15,997 nucleotides of DNA from the NCBI GenBank assembly GCA_900754385.1, contig CAAECP010000004.1, forward strand, positions 1 to 15,997, given 5' to 3'. Positions 1-7,713 of the stretch are shown in pieces. The notes beneath the pieces were generated by a model. The model saw only the letters and a list, made by a program, of their open reading frames with translations, did not search any database and was not told the origin of the DNA. The translations under genes were made by a program, and so were the position numbers. The first letter of the stretch is position 1. The number at the start of each line of letters is the position of its first letter. The DNA is from an uncultured Collinsella sp. (GTDB lineage: Bacteria > Actinomycetota > Coriobacteriia > Coriobacteriales > Coriobacteriaceae).

Positions 1-64
1 CTAAGCCCCATCGCGCCGAGAGTACTGCGGGGCCAGCCCGTGGGAGGCCAGGGCGCCGCTGACC
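1..64 (+). rRNA. rrf: 5S ribosomal RNA, 3' half (5' end lies outside the window)
   Basis: The first 64 bases match the 3' half of an actinobacterial 5S rRNA from memory. They start at the conserved CTAAGCC, continue through GCGCCGAGAGTACTGC and GTGGGAGGCCAGGGCGCC, and end in the GCCGCTGACC strand that would pair with the 5' end of the molecule in helix I. The internal CGGG/CCCG helix (about 29-32 with 37-40) is visible. No open reading frame explains this stretch. A strong terminator follows 31 bases later, as expected for the end of a 16S-23S-5S operon. The exact 3' end is uncertain by a few bases because the pairing 5' strand is not in the window. Confidence 0.85.
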
Positions 65-95
65 GGTGGACGGCACCGAGCCGTCGATCGACTTG

Positions 96-129
96 AAAAA
101 GGGGGAGGCCTCGCGGCCTCCCCCTTTTT
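96..129 (+). terminator. Intrinsic terminator of the rRNA operon
   Basis: A perfect 10-bp GC stem (101-110 with 115-124) closes a TCGC tetraloop and is followed by five T (125-129). The preceding A5 (96-100) mirrors the T tract, so the hairpin can also act on the opposite strand. It insulates coaE from rRNA transcription. Confidence 0.93.
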
Positions 130-197
130 GCGTTTAATGGAGAGTTGTAATACAAGAACTCGCCTTCGTTTAGCTTGTCTTACTGTTTGGCTGTATT

Positions 198-228
198 TTG
201 AGTCCTTCTTTTGTATTTGCGCGATAAT
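198..228 (+). promoter_or_regulatory. Weak candidate promoter in the coaE leader
   Basis: The 127 bases between the rRNA terminator and coaE are AT-rich for this window and have no credible gene. A possible -35 TTGAGT (198-203) lies 19 bases before a possible -10 GATAAT (223-228). A small palindrome, TTGTA-A-TACAA, sits upstream at 145-155. The spacing is longer than ideal, so the promoter assignment is tentative. Some promoter must exist here because the rRNA operon terminates at 129. Confidence 0.35.
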
Positions 229-256
229 AACTCCCATTGGCGTTAGGGAGGACTTG

Positions 257-898
257 ATGTTTACCGTTTTTGTCTTGGGCAATATTGCTTCGGGTAAGTC
301 GACTGCCTGCCGCTATCTCGAATCTCATGGCGCCATGCTTATCGATCTGGATGAGCTTGCCAAATCGCTGTATGTTCCAGGCTCCGATATCGTCAATGCC
401 CTCGCCGAAGAATTCGGTTGGGACATTCTGGACGGGGAGGGCGGCATTCGCCGCAATGTCCTTGCTGCTCGAGCTTTCGCCTCTCCTGATACAGTTGCGC
501 GGCTCAATGGCATCGTTCATCCGGTTCTCATCGAACTGCTGTCACTGAGGATTCTTGATCCGGTTTGCTGCACGGTTTCGTCCCCCCGTTATCCCTTTGC
601 GGTTGTCGAGGTTTCTGCCCCGACTGGTTTTGAGGATGCTTTTGGCCTGGCTGATGAAATTCTGGTTATCAGCGCTCCTTTAGCAGTTCGTCGCGAGCGT
701 GCCATTCATCGTGGTATGGAGTCTTCTGATTTTGATGCGCGCTCTGCATGCCAACCTGATGAGGCTTCGCTTTGCAATCTCGCTACGGCGGTAATCGATA
801 ATGCGGCAGGCGATAACTCGCTCTTTGAACAACTGGACGCATGGCTTGCGCGCCATGGCTTCGGGGATGTAGTGGATAAGGATGAGGCCGATGCCTAA
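257..898 (+). CDS. coaE: Dephospho-CoA kinase
   Basis: CoaE is a cytoplasmic P-loop kinase that phosphorylates the 3' hydroxyl of dephospho-CoA using ATP, the last step of coenzyme A synthesis. The 213-residue protein has the Walker A motif GNIASGKS at residues 8-15, the family IDLD acidic motif at 29-32, the PG and FGWDILD segments at 41-59, and the conserved HP pair at 88-89. The C-terminal part keeps the helical lid and the VIDN motif near the end. The ATG at 257 is chosen because AGGGAGG (245-251) precedes it at ideal spacing and because family members begin just before the P-loop. The longer reading frame from 128 would add 43 residues without homology character. The last codons overlap the next gene, suggesting translational coupling. 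coaE next to uvrB is a familiar actinobacterial arrangement. Confidence 0.93.
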   Translation: MFTVFVLGNIASGKSTACRYLESHGAMLIDLDELAKSLYVPGSDIVNALAEEFGWDILDGEGGIRRNVLAARAFASPDTVARLNGIVHPVLIELLSLRILDPVCCTVSSPRYPFAVVEVSAPTGFEDAFGLADEILVISAPLAVRRERAIHRGMESSDFDARSACQPDEASLCNLATAVIDNAAGDNSLFEQLDAWLARHGFGDVVDKDEADA

Positions 899-1472
899 GA
901 CACGTTTCTTTACGTGGTATCGCGTGGCGCCACTTGCCGTCGTGTTCGTCTTCGGCCTTATTTCGCTCGTCTACTCGTATGCCCCTGCCGCCTTCTTTAA
1001 GCCTTTGTATCCAATTGACTATGAGGCGTACGTAAAGCAATCGAGCATTTCGCACAATCTTGATCCGTATCTGGTATGTGCTGTCATAAAGTCGGAATCG
1101 AATTGGGATCCCGAGGCTGAGTCGAATCAAGGCGCACGGGGATTGATGCAGCTGATGCCCGAGACTGCCCAGGATATGATTGCCAAGGGTCTTGTCGATG
1201 GCAGCGAGTATTCAGCCGGCGACCTTAACGATCCCGCTACGAACATCGAGTTTGGTTGTGCGTATCTTTCGTATCTTCTAACGTATTTTAACGGGTCGAC
1301 TGACAGTGCCATTGCCGCCTATAACGCCGGTATGGGCAATGTCGACGGATGGGCGCAGCAGAGCACGTCGCTTCATAATGCAATCACCTTTCCCGAGACG
1401 CAGGCGTATCTGATTCGTGTCAATAATGCCTGGGTTCGCTACAAGACCCTCTATCCCGATCGGTTCGTATAG
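891..1472 (+). CDS. Membrane-anchored lytic transglycosylase (SLT domain)
   Basis: This is a small murein-degrading enzyme of the Slt/GH23 type, which cleaves the MurNAc-GlcNAc bond and leaves a 1,6-anhydro end. From the ATG at 891 it has 193 residues. A basic N-terminus is followed by one hydrophobic segment (about residues 12-35) that acts as an uncleaved anchor or signal. The SLT domain then fills the rest: catalytic Glu69 in the SESNWDP motif, GLMQLMP at 84-90, NIEFGCAYLSYL and AIAAYNAGMGNV. The active domain should face the outside. Start choice: the ATG at 891 is preceded by AAGGA at 878-882. The in-frame ATG at 882 has a weaker site and would add three residues. Either start overlaps coaE. 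The cell-wall role fits the membrane anchor; a specific partner cannot be named. Confidence 0.9.
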   Translation: MPKTRFFTWYRVAPLAVVFVFGLISLVYSYAPAAFFKPLYPIDYEAYVKQSSISHNLDPYLVCAVIKSESNWDPEAESNQGARGLMQLMPETAQDMIAKGLVDGSEYSAGDLNDPATNIEFGCAYLSYLLTYFNGSTDSAIAAYNAGMGNVDGWAQQSTSLHNAITFPETQAYLIRVNNAWVRYKTLYPDRFV

Positions 1473-1492
1473 GACTATGCCTGCCGCCTGCG

Positions 1493-1498
1493 TATACT
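1493..1498 (+). promoter_or_regulatory. Candidate -10 element for uvrB
   Basis: TATACT matches the sigma-70 -10 consensus at five of six positions and lies 25 bases before the uvrB start, giving a short leader with the TAGGAG ribosome site at 1513-1518. No convincing -35 hexamer is found at 16-18 bases upstream, so it may be activator-dependent or weak. uvrB could also be read through from coaE. Confidence 0.4.
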
Positions 1499-1523
1499 GC
1501 AGATATATGAGTTAGGAGTATCC

Positions 1524-3764
1524 ATGGCGGAATTTGAAGTTGAGCGTGTTGGAGGAGAGCTCAAACGTTTTGGCGTTGAGGGCTCTGAGGTGCCGTTTGA
1601 GGTCGTGTCTCCATACGAGCCCGCTGGTTCCCAGCCTAAGGCCATTGAGTCGCTTGTGCAGGGCGTGAGGGACGGAGATCGCTATCAGGTTTTGCTGGGC
1701 GTGACTGGTTCGGGCAAGACCTTCACGATGGCTAAGACTATTGAGGCCCTGGGGAAGCCGACACTGGTCATGGCTCCCAATAAAACGCTTGCCGCTCAGC
1801 TCGCGAGCGAGCTCAAGGAATTCTTCCCTAACAACGCCGTGGTCTATTTTGTGTCGTACTACGATTACTATCAGCCCGAGGCATATGTGCCGCAAAGCGA
1901 TACGTATATCGAGAAGGATTCCTCGATTAACGAAGAGGTCGAGATGCTGCGACATCAGGCGACCGCATCGCTGCTATCTCGACGCGATGTGATCGTCGTC
2001 GCATCGGTCTCGTGTATCTATGGCATTGGCTCTCCCGAGGACTATGCGGGCCTAGCTCCGAACGTCGACAAGAAGGTGCCGCTCGAGCGCGATGACTTTA
2101 TCCATGCGCTCATCGATATCCAGTACGATCGCAATGACTATGATTTGGCGCGTGGCACCTTCCGCGTGCGCGGCGATGTCGTCGACGTGTATCCGCCCTA
2201 TGCCGAGCATCCGTTGCGGTTTGAGTTCTTTGGCGATGAGGTCGAGCTGATTGCCGAGATCGACGAGGTCACCGGCGAGATGTTGCGTGAGTACGAGGCC
2301 ATTCCCGTGTGGCCGGCCTCGCACTACGTGACTGAGAAGCCTAAGGTCAAAGCGGCTCTGAAATCAATCAGCGAAGAGTGCGAGAAGCGTGTGGCCGAGC
2401 TCAAGGCGACTGATAAGCTACTCGAGGCGCAGCGTCTGCAACAGCGCACCGACTATGATCTCGAGATGCTCGAGACCATGGGTTTTTGTAACGGCATCGA
2501 GAACTACTCGCGTCATCTGGACGGTCGAAAACCGGGCGAGCCGCCGTTTACCCTGATTGATTACTTTCCTAAGGACATGCTCTGTATCATCGACGAAAGC
2601 CATGTAACGGTGCCGCAGATTCGCGGCATGCACGAAGGCGACCGCTCGCGTAAGGTGACGCTGGTGGAGCATGGTTTTCGTTTGCCTTCGGCACTCGATA
2701 ACCGCCCGCTTCGCTTCGATGAGTTTGAGGCGAGGATTCCCCAGTTCATCTACGTTTCGGCCACGCCGGGCGACTATGAGCTGCGGGTTAGCCAGAACGA
2801 CGTTGAGCAGATTATTCGTCCGACCGGTCTGCTCGACCCCAAGATCGATGTGCGTCCTGTTCGTGGGCAGATTGACGATCTTGAGGACGAGATTCGCGAG
2901 CGCGTTGCCCGCAAGGAGCGCGTGCTGGTGACCACGCTCACCAAGCGCATGGCCGAGGACCTGACCGACCATCTGCTTGATGCCGGCATTAAGGTCAATT
3001 ACATGCACTCCGATACAGCGACGATGGACCGTGTCGAGATCCTGCGAACGCTGCGCGAGGGAAAGATCGATGTTCTCGTTGGCATCAACCTGCTTCGCGA
3101 GGGTCTAGACCTTCCCGAGGTCTCGCTGGTGGCAATTCTCGACGCTGACAAGGAAGGCTTCTTGCGCAACCGCCGTTCGTTGATTCAGACGATTGGCCGT
3201 GCGGCCCGTAATGCCGACGGCGAGGTCATCATGTATGCAGACGTTGTGACCGATTCGATGAAAGAAGCCATCGAGGAGACGCAGCGCCGTCGCGAGATTC
3301 AGATGGCATATAACGAAGAGCACGGCATTGTGCCGAAGACGGTCCGCAAGGCCATTAACGACATTTCGAGCTTTATTGCCGAGGCCGAAAAGACTGTGGG
3401 CTCGAAGGGACGCTCGAGAGGCGATTCGCTGGGTCACGGTGCGTTCTATACACCCGACGAAAACGGCGAGGGCGCCGCGCCGGAGACGGTGGCACCCGAG
3501 CAAACGCTTGCCGAGCAGCTGGAAGGGCTACCGCATGACGAGCTCGTGCGGATTGTCGAGACCATGGAGGAAGACATGCGTAACGCTTCCGCCGCCATGG
3601 ACTTTGAGGAGGCGGCACGTTTGCGCGATGCCGTCGTTCAGATTCGGGCGATGCTTGAGGGCGCATCTGAGGACGAAACGATCGAGCGTTTGCGTTCGCA
3701 GGCTCGCAAGGGCTCTACCTTTGCTTCGGGCAGAAAACGCCAGGGTGCACGATTCAGGAAGTAG
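1524..3764 (+). CDS. uvrB: Excinuclease ABC subunit B (UvrB)
   Basis: UvrB is the DNA-damage-verifying helicase of nucleotide excision repair. It receives lesions from UvrA and recruits UvrC. The 746-residue protein shows the Q-type motif [11 protein letters not shown] (31-41), Walker A GVTGSGKT (59-66), and the aromatic beta-hairpin from [17 protein letters not shown] (108-124) that is inserted between the DNA strands. It also has Walker B IDESH (356-360), the helicase C-terminal motifs including the QTIGRAARN segment, and a C-terminal UVR domain (about 673-708) for UvrC contact. It is longer than the usual 660-690 residues. There is an N-terminal addition of about 25 residues, a Gly/Glu/Pro-rich linker (about 630-670), and a basic tail ending [11 protein letters not shown]. 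The start is supported by TAGGAG five bases upstream. The gene ends at a shared bidirectional hairpin. Confidence 0.98.
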   Translation: MAEFEVERVGGELKRFGVEGSEVPFEVVSPYEPAGSQPKAIESLVQGVRDGDRYQVLLGVTGSGKTFTMAKTIEALGKPTLVMAPNKTLAAQLASELKEFFPNNAVVYFVSYYDYYQPEAYVPQSDTYIEKDSSINEEVEMLRHQATASLLSRRDVIVVASVSCIYGIGSPEDYAGLAPNVDKKVPLERDDFIHALIDIQYDRNDYDLARGTFRVRGDVVDVYPPYAEHPLRFEFFGDEVELIAEIDEVTGEMLREYEAIPVWPASHYVTEKPKVKAALKSISEECEKRVAELKATDKLLEAQRLQQRTDYDLEMLETMGFCNGIENYSRHLDGRKPGEPPFTLIDYFPKDMLCIIDESHVTVPQIRGMHEGDRSRKVTLVEHGFRLPSALDNRPLRFDEFEARIPQFIYVSATPGDYELRVSQNDVEQIIRPTGLLDPKIDVRPVRGQIDDLEDEIRERVARKERVLVTTLTKRMAEDLTDHLLDAGIKVNYMHSDTATMDRVEILRTLREGKIDVLVGINLLREGLDLPEVSLVAILDADKEGFLRNRRSLIQTIGRAARNADGEVIMYADVVTDSMKEAIEETQRRREIQMAYNEEHGIVPKTVRKAINDISSFIAEAEKTVGSKGRSRGDSLGHGAFYTPDENGEGAAPETVAPEQTLAEQLEGLPHDELVRIVETMEEDMRNASAAMDFEEAARLRDAVVQIRAMLEGASEDETIERLRSQARKGSTFASGRKRQGARFRK

Positions 3765-3767
3765 CGA

Positions 3768-3803
3768 ACAGGCCCCGAGTTCCCTGTGGAGTTCGGGGCC
3801 TGT
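3768..3803. terminator. Bidirectional terminator-like hairpin between convergent genes
   Basis: A perfect 11-bp inverted repeat (ACAGGCCCCGA at 3768-3778 with its complement at 3793-3803) can extend inward by about five more pairs, two of them wobble, to a four-base loop. It sits between the convergent ends of uvrB (3764) and the COG2509 gene (3830). There is no T-run on either side, so it may act as a weak intrinsic terminator or as a protective 3' hairpin. Confidence 0.75.
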
Positions 3804-3829
3804 GTCGTTCGGACGTGAGAGTTCGTGCA

Positions 3830-5470
3830 CTAGAGGTCTGCTATCAGCGCCTCAGCGCAACGGATGCCGTCGGTGGCGGCACTCATGATGCCGCCGGCAT
3901 ATCCGGCACCCTCGCCGCAAGGGTAAAGGCCCGGGGTCGACGTGGCGTGGCATGTTCGATCGCGGGTGACGGTGACCGGGGAGCTCGAGCGTGTCTCCAC
4001 GCCAGTGAGGACCGCATCGGGGCGGTCATAGCCGCGCAGTTTCTTACCGAGCAGGGGGATTCCCAAACGAAGCGATTCGACGATATGCTGCGGAAGGGCA
4101 TCGTCGATCGCCGTCCAGGTCACGCCAAGTGGATAGGTTGGTTTTACCTTTCCGGGTGCCGTGCTGGCGCGCCCCGCAAGGAAATCTCCGACGAGCTGTG
4201 CCGGCGCGTTCCAGTTAGAGCCACCCAGGCGATAGGCGGCTCGCTCGCAGGCGCGCTGGAGCTCAATGCCTGCGAGCGGATCATCGCCGGGAAGGTCGTC
4301 GGGTGTGACGTTGACGAGTAGGGCGGCATTTGCGTTGCGCCCGTCGCGGGCATTGAGGCTGGCACCGTTGACGCACAGATGGCCCTGCTCGGAAGAAGCC
4401 GCGACAACCTGTCCGCCGGGGCACATGCAAAATGAGAACACGCTGCGGCCGTTGGGGAGATGGGCGACAAGCTTGTAGGGGGCTGCTCCGAGTGCCGGGT
4501 GCCCCGCCGAGGGGCCATATTGGGCACGGTCGATGTCGCGCTGTGGATGCTCGATGCGCACGCCCATGGCAAAGGTCTTTTGCGCGAGGACAACGTTATG
4601 TTCTTTGAGAAGCTCGAATACGTCGCGGGCGGAATGGCCGCAGGCGAGAATGAGGTGCTTTGTGGCGATTGTCTCGCTTGTGGTTTCTTGGGGCGGTTGG
4701 ACATCGATGCCGGTGATGGCGCCAGATCCATCGGTTCGAATATCGACGAGCTTTGTTCGATAGCGGACGGTTCCACCGAGCCGCTCGATGCGCTGAGAAA
4801 TGTTGGTGACGACGGTGGGGAGGATGTCGGAGCCAATGTGCGGCTTGGCGTCCCACAGGATGTCACGAGGTGAGCCCGCTTCGACGAAGGTCTCAAGAAT
4901 CAGTCGATGGGCGGGATTCTTGGTTCCCGTGTTGAGCTTGCCGTCCGAGAAGGTCCCTGCGCCGCCCAGGCCAAATTGGATATTGCTTTCGGGGTCGAGG
5001 ATACGCTCCTTAAGAAAGAGATCAATCGCTTCCGAGCGGCGAAGCGCGGGGTCGCCGCGCTCGATGAGCAGGGGGTTAAGGCCCGCTTCGGCAAGGGTCA
5101 GGGCGGCGAAGAGACCGGCGCAACCGGCGCCGACAACGACGGGACGCCCCTTGGGTGCATTCGGGACAGGGTTGGGGAATGAAGGAGCCTCGCCGTCTAC
5201 CATGCGGATGCGCGAGCGGTCGCGCTCGGCGACGCGGTCGACCACCTCCTGCTCGAGTCGGGAGCTTGTCAGCTCAACTCGAAAGCTCAAAATAAAATGG
5301 ACATCTCGCTTTTTACGGGCGTCGATTGACTTGCGATGGAGCTCAATGGCTTTAATCTGGGAATCCTCGCATCGCAGGGCTCGTTTGACGGCGCGTCTAC
5401 CAATAGCGAGGCAGGCGGTTTCGTCGCCGGCCTCATCGAGTGACGCGTGGACTTGGGTGATTTCGATCAT
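3830..5470 (-). CDS. FAD-dependent dehydrogenase of the COG2509 type
   Basis: This is a predicted cytoplasmic flavoprotein of the uncharacterised FAD-dependent dehydrogenase group. Its physiological substrate is unknown. The 546-residue protein begins with an N-terminal domain (about 1-95) rich in basic and acidic residues. A classic dinucleotide-binding fold follows, with VVVGAGCAGL at 111-120. The group-typical segments FGLGGAGTFSDGKLNTG and the C-terminal CGEGAGYAGGIMSAATDG, which closes over FAD, are present. The start is the ATG at 5470, preceded on the minus strand by AAGGAG at six bases. The longer open frame to 5641 runs into the upstream gene and is rejected. It lies downstream of mrp and the YhiN-like gene on the same strand, behind a 79-base leader that contains a hairpin. 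No key glycine of the FAD motif is missing. Confidence 0.88.
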   Translation of the reverse strand: MIEITQVHASLDEAGDETACLAIGRRAVKRALRCEDSQIKAIELHRKSIDARKKRDVHFILSFRVELTSSRLEQEVVDRVAERDRSRIRMVDGEAPSFPNPVPNAPKGRPVVVGAGCAGLFAALTLAEAGLNPLLIERGDPALRRSEAIDLFLKERILDPESNIQFGLGGAGTFSDGKLNTGTKNPAHRLILETFVEAGSPRDILWDAKPHIGSDILPTVVTNISQRIERLGGTVRYRTKLVDIRTDGSGAITGIDVQPPQETTSETIATKHLILACGHSARDVFELLKEHNVVLAQKTFAMGVRIEHPQRDIDRAQYGPSAGHPALGAAPYKLVAHLPNGRSVFSFCMCPGGQVVAASSEQGHLCVNGASLNARDGRNANAALLVNVTPDDLPGDDPLAGIELQRACERAAYRLGGSNWNAPAQLVGDFLAGRASTAPGKVKPTYPLGVTWTAIDDALPQHIVESLRLGIPLLGKKLRGYDRPDAVLTGVETRSSSPVTVTRDRTCHATSTPGLYPCGEGAGYAGGIMSAATDGIRCAEALIADL

Positions 5471-5488
5471 CGAGGTCTCCTTAGATGC

Positions 5489-5520
5489 AAGAAAGAGGCC
5501 GCCCGGTGTCCCAGACGGCC
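5489..5520 (-). terminator. Hairpin with U-rich tail just upstream of the COG2509 gene
   Basis: On the minus strand a 10-bp stem (5520-5511 with 5506-5497, two G-U pairs) closes a GACA loop and is followed by TCTTTCTT (5496-5489). It has the form of an intrinsic terminator. It lies only six bases upstream of the AAGGAG ribosome site (5482-5477) of the next gene. It may end the mrp-YhiN transcript, or attenuate transcription into the COG2509 gene. Confidence 0.65.
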
Positions 5521-5533
5521 CGAATGCGTTTTG

Positions 5534-5539
5534 ATTATA
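5534..5539 (-). promoter_or_regulatory. Candidate -10 (perfect TATAAT) for the COG2509 gene
   Basis: The minus strand carries an exact TATAAT at 5539-5534, just after the stop codon of the YhiN-like gene. A start of transcription near 5527 would place the 5489-5520 hairpin at the very 5' end of the mRNA. No good -35 is visible 16-18 bases upstream, so activity is uncertain. Confidence 0.4.
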
Positions 5540-5549
5540 GACTGCGCGG

Positions 5550-6821
5550 CTATAGGCTGCTTGCAGCGCGAATACCCGAGATCCAAGCCCACGCAAGGTT
5601 GAAACCGCCGCAATCGGCATCGATGTCGAGCGCCTCGCCACAAATGTAAAGTGGGGCGCCTGCTGCGTTGCTCACGCAGAGGTTGGGAGCTGAGACGCTC
5701 TCGATGGGCACGCCGCCGCGCGTGACCTGGGCCGAACGCTCCTCTGTCGTTCCCTCGACGAGCAGCTTAAAGTGCTTGAGGATTGAGACCAGATGGATGA
5801 CGTCGTGCGACCCGGGGTGGCACTGTTCGAATGCGGTGCAGACAACGTGTGAGAACTGCGGGGCGAGCATGCCGTCGAGCCAGCGGGGGTCGCGGGGCGA
5901 AAAGCCGCCGAGCAACTCAACTCGCTGGTTGAGCATATCGAGCAACTCATCTTTGGAGAGGTCGGGGAAAACGTCGAGCAGAATCGTGTCGCCGCGCTGG
6001 ACGCGACGGGAGAGGTTAAAGGCGGCAACGCCCGAGATGCCAAAGGTTCGGAAGAGCACTTCGCCGTCTTCGCGCCAGAGCTCCTCGTGATTGCGGGTGA
6101 GCGTCAAACGGGCGCGGACGCGCAGGCCATCCAGCGTCTTGAGCGCAGCCTGGTCGCCGAAGACCGATGCCGACACGGGGCAGAGGACGGGGTGCTGCGG
6201 TGTGAGGGAAAGATTGAACGTCCTCGCGATGTCGGCAGGGTTGCCGCCCGTAGCGATAATTACGGCCTTTGCCTGCAGCGTCTCGTTCGTGCGAGGGGTG
6301 TCGGCGAGCGCCTTCCGAAGCGAGCGTAGTTCGGATTTTCGGTCGTCGTGCTTTTTTGCCTTGAGTGCTCGCGCGGGACGGTCTATTTGGAGTGCCCAGC
6401 CCTCGGGGGCTTTGAATGCCGAGGCGACGTTTGCTCCACAGATCAAGGTGATATCCAGGTGATTGCAAGCGTTGAGAAGTGCATCGCGCACCGATTCGGC
6501 ACGAAGGGAGCGCGGATACAGCCGGCCCTCCTCGGAGGTCGTCATGATGCCCAGCGAGGAGAAGAAACTGCCGAGCTCTTGCTCGGGCTGGGGACCCATG
6601 ACGGATTCGACGAATGCGGGGCGGTTGTACCGCTGGAAATCAATTGATTCGTTGGAAAGGTTGCAGCGGCCGTTGCCGGTCGCAAGGAGTTTAAGGCCGC
6701 AGGCAACATCGCGCTCAACGATGCAGACGCTTTTGCCTGCGCGTGCGGCCGTAATGGCGGCGGCGAGACCCGAGGCCCCGCCGCCGATTACCAAGACGTC
6801 ATAGGAGGCGTTTGTGTTCAC
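5550..6821 (-). CDS. YhiN/HI0933-family flavoprotein (COG2081)
   Basis: This is a predicted FAD- or FMN-binding oxidoreductase of the HI0933/YhiN family, cytoplasmic, reaction unknown. The 423-residue protein starts with the dinucleotide fold VLVIGGGASG (9-18). It has the family signature KLLATGNGRCNLSN (44-57), the YPRSLRAESVRDAL segment (102-115), IIATGG at 188-193 and the C-terminal GEALDIDADCGGFNLAWAW block. Two features are odd. A charged insert (about 148-182, rich in Lys/Arg/Asp) lies ahead of the ATGG strand. The S-x-P-x-x-G-S-T-G-D-G-Y loop that normally follows ATGG appears to be missing. The start is a GTG at 6821 directly abutting the mrp stop codon (6824-6822), with GAGG five bases upstream, so translation is probably coupled to mrp. 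Confidence 0.88.
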   Translation of the reverse strand: MNTNASYDVLVIGGGASGLAAAITAARAGKSVCIVERDVACGLKLLATGNGRCNLSNESIDFQRYNRPAFVESVMGPQPEQELGSFFSSLGIMTTSEEGRLYPRSLRAESVRDALLNACNHLDITLICGANVASAFKAPEGWALQIDRPARALKAKKHDDRKSELRSLRKALADTPRTNETLQAKAVIIATGGNPADIARTFNLSLTPQHPVLCPVSASVFGDQAALKTLDGLRVRARLTLTRNHEELWREDGEVLFRTFGISGVAAFNLSRRVQRGDTILLDVFPDLSKDELLDMLNQRVELLGGFSPRDPRWLDGMLAPQFSHVVCTAFEQCHPGSHDVIHLVSILKHFKLLVEGTTEERSAQVTRGGVPIESVSAPNLCVSNAAGAPLYICGEALDIDADCGGFNLAWAWISGIRAASSL

Positions 6822-7652
6822 TTAGGCCTCGGCGGTCTCGTGCGGGGCAATGGCCTCGACGGCAGAGACGGCTTGGGGCAGCATACCGTCGGGCAGTGCG
6901 GTCTCAACCTCGCCCTTGTCGCAAGCCTCGGCGAGTGCCGGATTGATGGGAAGCTGCCCTAGGATCTCGAGGTTGTAACGCTTGGCGACCTCGGGGAGCT
7001 TGCTCTTGCCAAAGACTTCGATCTTCTTGCCGCAATCGGGGCACTCGATATAGCTCATGTTTTCGACGATTCCCAGAATGGGCACGTTCATCTTCTCGGC
7101 CATGTTGACCGCCTTGGCGACGATCATCGAGACCAGATCCTGCGGGCTCGTGACGATGACGATGCCATCGACGGGCAGCGACTGGAAGACCGTGAGGGCG
7201 ACGTCACCCGTTCCCGGAGGCATGTCGACCAGCAGGTAGTCGATGGGACCCCATGAGGTTTCGCTCCAGAACTGCCTGATAGCACCCGCGATAACCGGAC
7301 CGCGCCAGAGGACGGGGTCGGTTTCGTTTTGGAGCAGCAGGTTGGAGCTCATAACCTTGACGCCGTGCTCGGAGATTTCGGGCAGCATAAGGTTGCCGAG
7401 GGCATGGACGTGACGTCCGCTCATACCGAACATCTTAGGGATAGAGGGGCCGGTAATATCGGCATCGAGGACGCCGACCTTGTGACCTCGGCGGGAAAGC
7501 TCCGTGGCGATGGCGCCGGTGACGAATGACTTGCCGACTCCGCCCTTGCCGGAAAGCACGGCGATAACGCGCTTGACCTCGGACAGCGTATTTTCCTCAA
7601 ATTGCGACGGCGACGTTTGCCCGCCGGCTGCCTGTGCGTGCTCGCAACCCAT
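6822..7652 (-). CDS. mrp: Mrp/NBP35-type Fe-S carrier P-loop ATPase
   Basis: Mrp (ApbC) proteins are homodimeric MinD-like ATPases that bind and transfer Fe-S clusters to apoproteins in the cytoplasm. The 276-residue protein has the deviant Walker A SGKGGVGKS at 34-42, the DADITGPSIPKMFG switch segment at 63-76, VDMPPGTGDVALT at 142-154, TSPQDLV at 168-174, and the cluster-binding CPDC at 204-207 after ENMSYIE. The N-terminus has only one Cys and one His (MGCEH), unlike homologues with a multi-Cys N-terminal motif. The DUF59 domain found at the N-terminus of some Mrp proteins is absent. The start at 7652 has AAAGGAGT upstream with a five-base spacer. The frame from 7709 lacks a site. It leads a three-gene leftward set with two flavoproteins. 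Confidence 0.94.
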   Translation of the reverse strand: MGCEHAQAAGGQTSPSQFEENTLSEVKRVIAVLSGKGGVGKSFVTGAIATELSRRGHKVGVLDADITGPSIPKMFGMSGRHVHALGNLMLPEISEHGVKVMSSNLLLQNETDPVLWRGPVIAGAIRQFWSETSWGPIDYLLVDMPPGTGDVALTVFQSLPVDGIVIVTSPQDLVSMIVAKAVNMAEKMNVPILGIVENMSYIECPDCGKKIEVFGKSKLPEVAKRYNLEILGQLPINPALAEACDKGEVETALPDGMLPQAVSAVEAIAPHETAEA

Positions 7653-7674
7653 GTTTGACTCCTTTGTATATGTT

Positions 7675-7688
7675 GGGGCCGGAGCCCC
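7675..7688 (-). promoter_or_regulatory. Small hairpin in the mrp leader
   Basis: The minus strand reads GGGGC-TCCG-GCCCC, a 5-bp GC stem with a tetraloop, between the candidate mrp -10 and its ribosome site (AAAGGAGT near 7657-7664). It may stabilise the mRNA 5' end. Functional significance is not shown by the sequence. Confidence 0.35.
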
Positions 7689-7707
7689 GCGGTGTGACAC
7701 GAGCGTC

Positions 7708-7713
7708 ATTGTA
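7708..7713 (-). promoter_or_regulatory. Candidate -10 element for mrp
   Basis: TACAAT on the minus strand matches the -10 consensus at five of six positions and lies about 55 bases before the mrp start. An ATGACT sequence 18 bases upstream is a possible weak -35. The divergent layout with uvrA requires a promoter in this region. Confidence 0.5.

Noticed and set aside
147..157. GTAATACAAGA shared (inverted) between the coaE leader and the uvrA upstream region at 7826-7836
   Set aside because: An 11-base match between two places in 16 kb is expected by chance many times over, and no longer similarity surrounds it.
128..256. 43-residue N-terminal extension of coaE from a TTG start
   Set aside because: The TTG overlaps the rRNA terminator T-tract, there is no ribosome site there, and the CoaE family begins at the ATG at 257 with an excellent site.
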